NCBI RefSeq assembly: GCF_025362505.1
Contig: NZ_JANYGG010000092.1
Location: 1 to 33,330, forward strand
Direction of reading: 5' to 3'
Source of the DNA: Sphingomonas sp.
GTDB taxonomy: Bacteria > Pseudomonadota > Alphaproteobacteria > Sphingomonadales > Sphingomonadaceae
DNA length: 33,330 bases
A model generated the notes under the pieces. The model had not been told where the DNA came from. It made no database searches and saw only the letters and a program-made list of their open reading frames with translations. This document shows, one piece after another, positions 8,148 through 15,538 of this stretch. The translations under genes and the position numbers were made by a program. Within the stretch, counting starts at the first letter, position 1, and each line of letters begins with the position of its first letter.

Positions 8148-9368
8148 TCACAGGCCCAGCACCGTCTTGGCAATGATGTTTGATTGAATTTCGTTCGTCC
8201 CGCCAAAAATCGTCCATGCGCGGCTGTTGAGATAACGCGGAGTGGCGACCTGGGCGGCGCGAGAATGTATTGGCAACGGGGCGTTTTCGCCATAAAGCGG
8301 CCGCGCTTCCTCAAGTTGGAGGCCAACCGCGCCGAACAGGTCGACCGCGGCCAGGTCGATGTCCTGCCGCAGATTCGATGCCAGCAGCTTGATAAGCGAC
8401 GTCTCCGGTCCGGCCGGGCGACCCTTGGCGATATCGGCCAGGATCTTCAGCTCAATCATTTCCAGCGCCTGCACGCGCAGGTGTATTGCGGCTATGCGAC
8501 GCCGCCACTGTGGCTGGTCGGCCAGTTTCCCGCCACGGCCATCGGGCTGGTCGGCGGCGTCGGCGATCACTTGGTCAAGGTCATAACCCAGCTTGGGTGC
8601 GTGGCATGACCCCCCGCGCTCGTTCTCGAGCAGGAACTTGGCGATTCGCCAGCCATCGCCCTCGGCCCCGACAAGGTCGCTTGCCGCCACTTCGACATCC
8701 GCGAGGAACACCTGGTTGACCTCATGGTCGCCGGCCAGCGTCAGGATCGGGCGGATGCTGATGCCCGGTTGTTTCAGGTCGATCAGCAGGAAGCTGATGC
8801 CCCGCTGCTTGCGCTCGCCATTGTCGGTGCGGACCAAGCAGAACATGCGGTTGGCGAGATGCGCGTGGGTGGTCCAGATCTTCGACCCGTTGACGATGTA
8901 TCGGTCGCCCGCGGAATCGCTGACCCGCACCGCACGGCATTGCAGCGAGGCGAGGTCCGAGCCGCTGCCGGGCTCTGAAAATCCCTGGCACCAGTAATCC
9001 TCGCCCGACAGGATTCGGGGCAGATAATATGCTTTCTGCGCGTCGCTGCCAAAGCTGTAGATTACCGGCGCGACCAGTTTCAGCCCGAGCACAGTCAGGT
9101 TAGGCGCGCCCGCCAGCGCGCATTCCTTTTCGAAAATGTAACGCTCGACCGGGGTCCACCCAGTGCCACCATGCGCCTGCGGCCACTGATAGGCGAGCCA
9201 GCCTTGGCGATTGAGAACCGCGTTCCAGCTTTCGCCAATGTCGGGTTCGACAAACACCGTCGGCGATGCCGCCGCGCCGGTGCGAATGCGTTCGGGCAGG
9301 TTATGCTCGAGAAAGGCGCGAACCTCGTCGCGGAACGCGGTCTCGGCCGGGGACAGGTCGATATCCAT
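8148..9368 (-). CDS. Acyl-CoA dehydrogenase (large-subunit type)
   Basis: A 406-residue ACAD. N-terminal domain with GESWNAVLNRQGWLAYQWP, the flavin motif QGFSEPGSGSDLASL (128-142), GSKIWTTHAHLAN, and the C-terminal IFGGTNEIQSNIIAKTVLGL. The FGGTNEIQ end is seen in ACADs of steroid and alicyclic degradation, where the base comes from a Glu elsewhere, and the LLENERGG helix is a candidate region. Such enzymes often need a second, shorter ACAD subunit; the 368-residue product of 13649-14755 would suit (inference). ATG at 9368 comes one base after the thiolase-like stop. It is the third gene of the operon that begins at 10904. Confidence 0.93.
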   Translation of the reverse strand: MDIDLSPAETAFRDEVRAFLEHNLPERIRTGAAASPTVFVEPDIGESWNAVLNRQGWLAYQWPQAHGGTGWTPVERYIFEKECALAGAPNLTVLGLKLVAPVIYSFGSDAQKAYYLPRILSGEDYWCQGFSEPGSGSDLASLQCRAVRVSDSAGDRYIVNGSKIWTTHAHLANRMFCLVRTDNGERKQRGISFLLIDLKQPGISIRPILTLAGDHEVNQVFLADVEVAASDLVGAEGDGWRIAKFLLENERGGSCHAPKLGYDLDQVIADAADQPDGRGGKLADQPQWRRRIAAIHLRVQALEMIELKILADIAKGRPAGPETSLIKLLASNLRQDIDLAAVDLFGAVGLQLEEARPLYGENAPLPIHSRAAQVATPRYLNSRAWTIFGGTNEIQSNIIAKTVLGL

Positions 9369-9369
9369 G

Positions 9370-10515
9370 TCAGCGCTCCATTATGGTGACGGCGGATACG
9401 CCGGGCGCGCCATAGACATGGCTGTAGGCGGTTTTCGGGGTGCCGGGGACCTGCCGCCCACCGCCGTCGCCGCGAAGCTGGACTACATTCTCATACACCT
9501 GCCGAAGCCCCGACGCGCCAATCGGCTCTCCGCAGGCAAGGCAGCCGCCATCGGTGTTGATCGGCAATGAGCCGTGAATTTCGGTTCGGCCTTCGGCCAG
9601 CCATTGTTCTTGCTCGCCATCGCGGCAGAACCCGTTTTCGGCAAGATGCATGATCTCCGCCCCGGCCTCGGTATCCTGCAACTGGGCGACGGCAATATCC
9701 TTGGGACTGATCCCGGCCGAGTCGAAGGCGGCCTTGCTGGCAAGGGTGGTCGCCGACCCGCCACGGATCACGTCGATCGACGGGGCGAACACCTCGAACG
9801 ATCCGGGCGGGCGGGTGCGCATCGTCACTGCCTTCAGCCGCACCAGCGGCCGCCCCAGTTCGCGCGCCTTTTTCTCGGACGCCAGCACCAGCGCGACACC
9901 GCCTTCGGCGGGTGAGCAAAACATATATTTGGTGTACGGATCGCTGACCAGCGGCGCGTCCATGATCGTTGCAAGCGGCACCGTCTCGCGCCGCCACGCG
10001 TGCGGTGCATGGACCGCATTACGAAACGCTTTTTCGGCAACCCGGCCCAGACTGGCCGGGCTGATGCCGTGTAGGTGCATGTAGCGCGTGATCTTGGCCG
10101 CAAAGAATTGCGTGGTGATCATGTAGCCGGCCTCGCCATACCAGTCGGGCAGGCCATAGTCGGCGGGCATAGCGTTAAACGCGCCACGAGGATGCTTGTC
10201 GAAGCCCACCGCCAGCCCGATGTCATACTCGCCGGACTTGATCGCCATCTGTGCCGAGAATAGGGCCGATCCACCCGCCGCACAGCCGTTGCGGACGTTG
10301 ATGAACTGGACTCCGGTCAGGCCCAGCCGGTCGATCATCGTGTCGGGGTTGCCGGCGGCGTCGGACGCGCCATAGGCGAATTGGACGTGCGGCCACTCGA
10401 TCCCGGCGTCGGCCAGCGCCGCCCGCACCGCGAACACGCCCTGGTCGATGCCCGATCGCCCTTCGGTGCGCCCGAACGGATGGATGCCGATGCCGATAAT
10501 GCAGACGTCGCTCAT
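9370..10515 (-). CDS. SCP2-type thiolase-like protein, probable Ltp2-type retro-aldolase
   Basis: A 381-residue thiolase-fold protein of the lipid-transfer-protein group. The nucleophile region is kept (NVRNGCAAGG, Cys78). The usual C-terminal catalytic His motif GHPxGATG is changed to GEPIGASG (Glu in place of His), within GGCLACGEPIGASG. The final glycine-rich Cys loop is replaced by SHVYGAPGVSA with Tyr368. These changes are typical of thiolase relatives that pair with DUF35 proteins and, in the known Ltp2 case, cleave a 3-hydroxyacyl-CoA side chain by retro-aldol reaction with catalytic Tyr residues. The start overlaps the DUF35 stop by four bases, so the two partners are translationally coupled. 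A classical thiolase is unlikely given the missing His. Confidence 0.88.
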   Translation of the reverse strand: MSDVCIIGIGIHPFGRTEGRSGIDQGVFAVRAALADAGIEWPHVQFAYGASDAAGNPDTMIDRLGLTGVQFINVRNGCAAGGSALFSAQMAIKSGEYDIGLAVGFDKHPRGAFNAMPADYGLPDWYGEAGYMITTQFFAAKITRYMHLHGISPASLGRVAEKAFRNAVHAPHAWRRETVPLATIMDAPLVSDPYTKYMFCSPAEGGVALVLASEKKARELGRPLVRLKAVTMRTRPPGSFEVFAPSIDVIRGGSATTLASKAAFDSAGISPKDIAVAQLQDTEAGAEIMHLAENGFCRDGEQEQWLAEGRTEIHGSLPINTDGGCLACGEPIGASGLRQVYENVVQLRGDGGGRQVPGTPKTAYSHVYGAPGVSAVTIMER

Positions 10516-10904
10516 GACCGCCTCGCAGGGCGGAATGCCGGGATCATCCGCTGGTCTGGGAAGGCCGGATCAAGCGGCACTGCGGTCAGCGTTAGCGGCA
10601 TGCCGATTGACAGCGATTCAGCCGATACGCCGTCGATCCGCGCCTCGACGATAGTTTCGCCGGGCAGTTCCACATAGCCGACGATCCACGGCACAAAGTC
10701 GTCAGGCCCGGCATAGGGCGGCGATTTGGGGCGATAGCGCTGCACCGTCCACGACCATAAGCTGCCATCGCGGCCCAGCGGCACGAGGTCGAAATCCTCG
10801 CTACCCGGAAACGGAAACACGATCCGGCCCGACTCGCGATGACGCCCGCCAACTAGGCGCGGCGGCGATTCATCGGTGAACAGGCCTTTGGAAATTGCCT
10901 TCAT
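10512..10904 (-). CDS. DUF35 OB-fold protein, partner of the thiolase-like enzyme
   Basis: A 130-residue protein with the DUF35/OB-fold layout: PPRLVGGRHRESGRIVFPFP at the N terminus, where a rubredoxin-like zinc ribbon normally sits, then LWSWTVQRYRPKSPPY and WIVGYVELPGETIVEARIDG of the OB fold. In zinc-binding members the first half has two CxxC pairs. Here the first pair is His-x-x-Ser and there is no Cys anywhere in the protein, so it cannot bind zinc in the usual way. In steroid degradation, DUF35 domains dock the Ltp2 aldolase; the adjacent coupled gene suggests the same here. It is the first gene of the eight-gene operon. ATG at 10904 is used; a GGAGG lies about 17 bases upstream, farther than normal. 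Confidence 0.85.
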   Translation of the reverse strand: MKAISKGLFTDESPPRLVGGRHRESGRIVFPFPGSEDFDLVPLGRDGSLWSWTVQRYRPKSPPYAGPDDFVPWIVGYVELPGETIVEARIDGVSAESLSIGMPLTLTAVPLDPAFPDQRMIPAFRPARRS

Positions 10905-11056
10905 CGCGGTGCTGCTGCATCCTCCATGCCGAACGGTGATCCGCCCCGACGCTGAGACCCTTAAGCCCTAGTCCGGCGACTTTGCGGACTCTGAAAAACG
11001 CTAGGGTAGGGGTGGGTCAGCCTTGTGCGATGCATATCGGCCGACGGGAGCGATCG
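10905..11056. promoter_or_regulatory. Divergent promoter region with imperfect inverted repeat
   Basis: This gap must contain the promoters of the DUF35 operon (minus) and the GMC gene (plus). It holds an imperfect inverted repeat: GACCC-5 nt-CCCTAG at 10956-10971 and CTAGGG-7 nt-GGGTC at 11001-11018. The left arm continues as CCTAGTC, which also occurs at 13588-13594 in front of the LuxR-type gene. An operator is possible. No clear -35/-10 pair stands out. Confidence 0.4.
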
Positions 11057-12676
11057 ATGGCGAAACGCTATGACTACATCATTATCGGCGCGGGCTCGGC
11101 CGGGTGCGTGTTGGCCGAGCGGCTGAGCGCCGACGGTCGTTCTCAGGTGCTGCTGCTCGAAGCGGGCGGCGACAATGACGGTTTCTGGGTGCGGCTGCCT
11201 AAGGGGGTGGCCAAGCTGGTCACCAACCCGGCCCACATCTGGGCCTATCCAGTGGCGCAGCCGCGCGAACCCGGCCAGCCGTCGAACGAAGTATGGATTC
11301 GCGGCAAGGGGCTGGGCGGGTCGTCAGCGGTCAACGGCATGATCTGGAGTCGCGGCGAACCGGCCGACTATGATGCGTGGGAGGCGGCCGGGGCGACCGG
11401 CTGGAACGGCGCCAGCATGACCGAGGCGTATCTCGCACTCGAAGACCATGCCGCCGGCGCCAGCGCGACGCGCGGCAGCGGTGGCCCGGTTCACATCGAT
11501 CCGGCGATCTACCGCTATCCGCTGGCCGACCGGATGATCGAGGCGGGCGAAGCGACCGGCCTCAAGCGGGTCGACGACCTCAACGGCTCGACCGGTCCGC
11601 GGGTTGGCTTCTACAGTCACAATATCCGACGCGGTGAACGGCAAAGCGCGGCCAGCACCTTCCTCCACCGCGCCCGTCGCCGGCCTAACCTGGCGATCGT
11701 CACCCACGCGCTGGCCGAGCGTATCCTGTTCGACAATCGCCGCGCGACCGGGGTCGAGGTGACGGTCGCGGGCGAGCGGCAGCGGTTCGACTGCGCTTGC
11801 GAGGTCATCGTCAGCGGCGGCGCCATCGAAAGCCCGTTTCTCCTCCAGCGATCGGGCATTGGCGATACCGACAAACTGTCGGCGGCGGGCATCGTGCCGC
11901 TGGTCCAATCGCCTGACGTGGGCGAGGGGATGATTGAGCATCTGTCGCTGTCGATGCCGTTCCGGCTGACCAGCGGGCAAGGGACCCAGCGCAGCTTCGC
12001 CGGGCTAGGGCTGATCGCGGCGATGGCCCGCTGGGCGTTGACCCGGGGCGGGATCATGGCGACCGGCCCATTTGAGGTAGGGGCGTTCCTCAATGTCGCC
12101 AATCCCGACCGACGCCCCGACGTCCAGCTTTACCTTGGCGGCTACACGTTCGCGGTCGGCGACGACAACAACCCGGTCCCGCTCGACAAGATCGATCCGC
12201 GCCCTGGGGTCACCATTTATGGATCGATGCTGCGCCCGACTAGCCGCGGTTCGGTGCACGTCACCGGGAGATCGATCAGTGATGCGCCTGACATCCGCCC
12301 AAACTGGCTGTCGACAGACCAAGATTGCGCGACGGCGGTGGCGATGGTGCGGGCAATGCGGCGCTACATGGCGGCGGCGCCACTAGGCAACCTCGTCGGC
12401 GAGGAAGTTCTGCCGGGAGCGAAGGTCGAAAGCGATGAGGATATCCTCGCCGCCTTCCGCCGCCTGTCGAGCAGCGGGCTGCACGCAGTCGGCACCTGCC
12501 GCATCGGCTATGACAATCGTGCGGTTGTCGACCCGCGTCTCCGCGTCAACGGCGTCGAAAGGCTGCGGGTGGCGGATTGTTCGGTCATGCCCGGCGCGGT
12601 CACCGGAAACACCAACGCCCCGGCGATGGCGCTCGGGCTGCGCGCGGCGGAATTGATCCTCACCGATCGACACTAG
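11057..12676 (+). CDS. GMC-family FAD-dependent alcohol oxidoreductase (choline dehydrogenase-like)
   Basis: A 539-residue glucose-methanol-choline family flavoprotein that would oxidise a primary or secondary alcohol. The N terminus has the FAD fold IIIGAGSAGCVLAERLS (G11, G13, G16), then the family signature RGKGLGGSSAVNGMIWSRG, and SGGAIESPFLLQRSGIG, the second GMC signature. The active-site pair is His476 in GLHAVGTCRIG and an Asn near 518 in GAVTGNTNAP. ATG at 11057 is preceded by GGGAG; an upstream in-frame extension to 10982 is not family-like. There is no signal peptide, so a cytoplasmic enzyme is expected. It is divergent from the large operon and convergent with the LuxR-type regulator. 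The substrate may be a hydroxylated pathway intermediate. Confidence 0.92.
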   Translation: MAKRYDYIIIGAGSAGCVLAERLSADGRSQVLLLEAGGDNDGFWVRLPKGVAKLVTNPAHIWAYPVAQPREPGQPSNEVWIRGKGLGGSSAVNGMIWSRGEPADYDAWEAAGATGWNGASMTEAYLALEDHAAGASATRGSGGPVHIDPAIYRYPLADRMIEAGEATGLKRVDDLNGSTGPRVGFYSHNIRRGERQSAASTFLHRARRRPNLAIVTHALAERILFDNRRATGVEVTVAGERQRFDCACEVIVSGGAIESPFLLQRSGIGDTDKLSAAGIVPLVQSPDVGEGMIEHLSLSMPFRLTSGQGTQRSFAGLGLIAAMARWALTRGGIMATGPFEVGAFLNVANPDRRPDVQLYLGGYTFAVGDDNNPVPLDKIDPRPGVTIYGSMLRPTSRGSVHVTGRSISDAPDIRPNWLSTDQDCATAVAMVRAMRRYMAAAPLGNLVGEEVLPGAKVESDEDILAAFRRLSSSGLHAVGTCRIGYDNRAVVDPRLRVNGVERLRVADCSVMPGAVTGNTNAPAMALGLRAAELILTDRH

Positions 12677-12747
12677 ATCCTGATCGCGGTCTTGCCCAGG
12701 GGCCGCGTTTTCCGAATCCCAGATGCGTTATCTGGCTTCCAAAACTG

Positions 12748-13575
12748 CTACTTATTGAGCGAGATGTAGCCCAATTGCGACGCTTTGAATACGGTCTGGC
12801 TGCGATTGACCGCGTTCAACTTTATCGAGGCATTGTGGAGGTGAAACCGCACTGTCGCCCGGCTGCGCGACATGATCATGCTGATTTCGAGGTCGGTCTT
12901 GCCGATCGCCGCCCAGCGCAGGCACTCGACCTCGCGCTTCGACAGCCGCGATCCCGGCGGCAACGCCTGGAACGAGCCCATTACATGGACATAGGAAGCG
13001 ATGAAGGTGCGCGCGTAGAGTCCCAATTCATCGCCGAGTTCGAGATAGGCTTGCTCCAAATCAGTGAGCGAGGGATCAAGCGGATTGAAACTGATCGCGC
13101 CGATCTGGCCGAATGGCAAATGCACCGGGACCACGATCGCAGCGATGGTCATCGCCCGTTTCTCAAAATTGGTCAGGTCGATTCCCGACAGATAGAGGTT
13201 CGGCAGGCGGGTATGGAAGCCTCCAGCATTCACCCAGAACGCATCGCTTTCGAACCGGCAGGCCGAGGTAAGTGGTGAATCAAGCGCGATGCGGCTGTTC
13301 TTCCACCACACCTTGTCCTCGCCGCCCCAGCCGAAAATCTCGCTCGCCAGCGGTTGGCCGTCGGCATCGACGGGGGTCCGCTTGCCGGCGATGTCATGGG
13401 CCGGCGCGGCGCGAAAGCCGTGGGCCAGCGACAAGTCGTTAAGCGCCCGCGCCGCGCGACGAACGTCGGCCGGATCAGCGATGCGCACCGCGTCAATCGT
13501 GGCTTGCGGAAACAGCGATCGATCCTCCCCGATCTTTGGACAGTTCCAAACTAATCCTAGGCCAGGCCCCGCCAA
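12748..13575 (-). CDS. LuxR-family transcriptional regulator
   Basis: A 275-residue regulator. The C-terminal ~65 residues are a LuxR-type helix-turn-helix: LSKREVECLRWAAIGKTDLE, then ISMIMSRSRATVRFHLHNAS and the dimer helix. The N-terminal ~200 residues look like the GAF-like autoinducer-binding class of sensor domain (WGGEDKVWWKNS is the region that often contacts ligand), but no AHL synthase is in the window, so a pathway metabolite is the likelier effector. No ATG precedes the conserved region; the best start is TTG at 13575, with AGGAAA upstream. It is divergent from the ACAD at 13649 and convergent with the GMC gene. It is the only regulator seen and so the likely controller of the cluster (inference). 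Confidence 0.85.
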   Translation of the reverse strand: MAGPGLGLVWNCPKIGEDRSLFPQATIDAVRIADPADVRRAARALNDLSLAHGFRAAPAHDIAGKRTPVDADGQPLASEIFGWGGEDKVWWKNSRIALDSPLTSACRFESDAFWVNAGGFHTRLPNLYLSGIDLTNFEKRAMTIAAIVVPVHLPFGQIGAISFNPLDPSLTDLEQAYLELGDELGLYARTFIASYVHVMGSFQALPPGSRLSKREVECLRWAAIGKTDLEISMIMSRSRATVRFHLHNASIKLNAVNRSQTVFKASQLGYISLNK

Positions 13576-13613
13576 TACACAACTTTTCCTAGTCTTTTGT
13601 GCAGCGGGCCTGG
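13556..13613. promoter_or_regulatory. Inverted repeat between luxR-type gene and ACAD: candidate operator
   Basis: CCAGGCCCCGC at 13562-13572 and GCGGGCCTGG at 13604-13613 form an inverted repeat with one extra C in the left arm. The centre carries CCTAGTC (13588-13594), also found in the divergent region at 10967-10973. The left arm overlaps the proposed TTG start of the regulator, so autoregulation is possible. Function is not shown. Confidence 0.35.
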
Positions 13614-13648
13614 GGTTGGACCAGTGCTAAATGTGATCAATCGGAGGA

Positions 13649-14755
13649 ATGACGTTGAATTTCGATCTCAGCGAAGACGAGCAGATGCTGAAGGCGCTGG
13701 CCGAGCGGTTCGTCGCCGATCGCTACGACATGGACCGACGCCGCGCCTACCAGGCTGGCGACAGAGGCTATTCAACCGACAATTGGACGCTGCTGGCCGA
13801 ACTGGGGCTAGTAGCCGCGCCGTTTGATCCCGAAGATGGCGGTGCCGGCCTCGACGCGACGGCAATCGCTGTGCTGTTTGAAGCGCTCGGAAAGGGACTG
13901 GTGGTCGAACCACTGATCGAAAATGTCCTGGTCGCGGGGCGATTGTTCGCAGCGACCGCGCCAGCCGCGTTGCGCGGGCAATGGCTCGAGGATGTGGTGG
14001 CGGGACGGCGGCGGATCGCGCTGGCTGAAGTCGAATTCGGTAGTCGCGACGGGAAGTCGTGGGTTGAAACGCGCGTGATCGATGACGACCACCTAACCGG
14101 CGAAAAAAGCGTCGTTCCTGCCGCCGGTGGCGTCGACGGCTTCATCGTCACCGCGCGCCGTTCGGGAGCGGCTGGTGACGCGGCTGGAATCGGCCTGTGG
14201 TTCGTAGCCGCCGGCACGCCGGGCCTGACCGTTCGCCACTGGCGGTTAGCCGATGGGTCGGTCGTCGCCTCGCTTTCGCTCGATGGAGTTTCGGCGGTCC
14301 CGCTCGACGGCGGGCCTGACGCGCTTGGCGCCAACTCTCCGCTGGCGTCGCTGGCGCGATCGGCTGAGGCGATCGGGATCATGCAACGATTGCTCGACGA
14401 GACGCTCGAATATCTGCGCACCCGCCAGCAGTTCGGCGTGGCGTTGGGCAGCTTTCAGGCGATCCAGCACCGCATGGCGACGCAATATGCGGTTCTCGAA
14501 CAGGCGCGGGCGCTGGTCGAGGTTGCGATCGTCTCGGCCGCCAGCACTCGCTTCGCGTCGGCGGTCGACGGTGCGCGCGCGTTCATCGCCGAGGCGTCGC
14601 TCACCCTCGGCCATGAAATGATCCAGTTCCACGGCGGCATGGGGGTCAGCGACGAACTGTCAATCGGCCACGCCCATAAAAGGTTGTTGGTGCTGTCGCG
14701 CTGGCCCGAATCGCCTGGCGCGACACTCGACCGAGTGGCGGGGATTGCTGCCTGA
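13649..14755 (+). CDS. Acyl-CoA dehydrogenase, short-subunit type
   Basis: A 368-residue ACAD-fold protein: FDLSEDEQMLKALAERFVAD at the N terminus, PFDPEDGGAGLDATAIAVLF, the middle beta domain with diverged flavin contacts (ALAEVEFGSRDG in place of the TEP-GSD motif), and the C-terminal TRQQFGVALGSFQAIQHRMA and IQFHGGMGVSDELSIGHAHK. The C terminus lacks both the YEG/FGGT-type loop and an obvious catalytic Glu. Short ACADs of this kind act as one half of alpha2beta2 enzymes in steroid degradation; the 8148-9368 product is a candidate partner. GGAGGA lies only two bases before ATG 13649, so the TTG at 13655 (product starting with FDL-type N terminus) may be the real start. Its stop abuts the ThuA-like stop in a palindrome. 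Confidence 0.9.
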   Translation: MTLNFDLSEDEQMLKALAERFVADRYDMDRRRAYQAGDRGYSTDNWTLLAELGLVAAPFDPEDGGAGLDATAIAVLFEALGKGLVVEPLIENVLVAGRLFAATAPAALRGQWLEDVVAGRRRIALAEVEFGSRDGKSWVETRVIDDDHLTGEKSVVPAAGGVDGFIVTARRSGAAGDAAGIGLWFVAAGTPGLTVRHWRLADGSVVASLSLDGVSAVPLDGGPDALGANSPLASLARSAEAIGIMQRLLDETLEYLRTRQQFGVALGSFQAIQHRMATQYAVLEQARALVEVAIVSAASTRFASAVDGARAFIAEASLTLGHEMIQFHGGMGVSDELSIGHAHKRLLVLSRWPESPGATLDRVAGIAA

Positions 14756-15538
14756 TCAGGCGCGCGCGCGCTGCTTGACCCAACCGATCCCGCGTCGCAG
14801 CAGATCGTAAAACACCGGCAGGTCCCACGCGCAGCGATCGACGGTCGGCCACCAGTCGAGCAGCGGCTGGAGGTCGTAATGGCCCCGGCAATGGCCGAGC
14901 GTCAGGTACAGCACCGCGCCCTCGCCATGCTGTTTAATGTAGAACACCGGGTGACTGCCCGGCGCCTCCGCGGCCTCGGCAAAACCGGCGCCAGGCTCGT
15001 TGCATACGGTTTCTAGCAGTACTTGCAGCTCGCCGTGGGTTTCGAGATGATACAGCTCGTCGCTGGTCTCGAACGGCTCGACTCCGGCAACCAGCGGATG
15101 TGCCGGATCGGCGACGGTCACCAAATAGGGCGCAATCGGCGGGTGGGAGATGAATTGCGAGCCCAACAAATCCATCATCAGCGGCGCCCAGCGCGGCGCG
15201 TCCCACAGCCCTTGGTTCGGACCGTCGGTGAGCAGGCGCAGCACCGAATTGGTGCCGTGCAGTGCATACCAGCGACCGCCGCTGGCCAACCAGTCGCGCA
15301 GCGCCTCCTGTGCCTTCAGCGAGGGGGTGACGTCGCAGGTGTAGGTGATGAGGATATCGGCCGCCGCGATCGCCGCGACATTCTCATAATCCTCGAACAC
15401 CCGGGTGCGGACTCGCTCGTCTTCGGCTAGCAGCTTGAGCAGCTCAAGCCGGGCGAAGTCCATGTCGTGCCATACCCCTCCGCACACCAGCACACAGTCG
15501 ATGCGGGGTGGGTGGGGTGTGCCTCCGTCCTCGCTCAC
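14756..15538 (-). CDS. ThuA-like domain protein
   Basis: A 260-residue protein of the ThuA family, a class-I glutamine-amidotransferase-like fold named from trehalose utilisation. Visible features are the opening strand CVLVCGGVWHDMDFARLELL, DILITYTCDVTPS, LRDWLASGGRWYALHGTNS (the flavodoxin-like core with the GG-x-ALH turn), HPLVAGVEPFETSDELYHLE and a late GEGAVLYLTLGHC. The ALHG/DELYHLE combination is characteristic. The biochemical role of these proteins is poorly known and no sugar genes are intact nearby. The start is GTG at 15538, overlapping the Rieske oxygenase stop by GTGA, so it is co-translated with that enzyme and probably serves the same step. Confidence 0.85.
   Translation of the reverse strand: MSEDGGTPHPPRIDCVLVCGGVWHDMDFARLELLKLLAEDERVRTRVFEDYENVAAIAAADILITYTCDVTPSLKAQEALRDWLASGGRWYALHGTNSVLRLLTDGPNQGLWDAPRWAPLMMDLLGSQFISHPPIAPYLVTVADPAHPLVAGVEPFETSDELYHLETHGELQVLLETVCNEPGAGFAEAAEAPGSHPVFYIKQHGEGAVLYLTLGHCRGHYDLQPLLDWWPTVDRCAWDLPVFYDLLRRGIGWVKQRARA

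Noticed and set aside
12719-12735. CCAGAT-5 nt-ATCTGG hairpin between GMC and LuxR genes as a terminator
   Set aside because: Only six pairs and no T tract on either strand; too weak to call although its convergent position is suitable.
12748-13575. Quorum-sensing role for the LuxR-type regulator
   Set aside because: No autoinducer synthase is in the window, and catabolic LuxR-type regulators commonly respond to metabolites.
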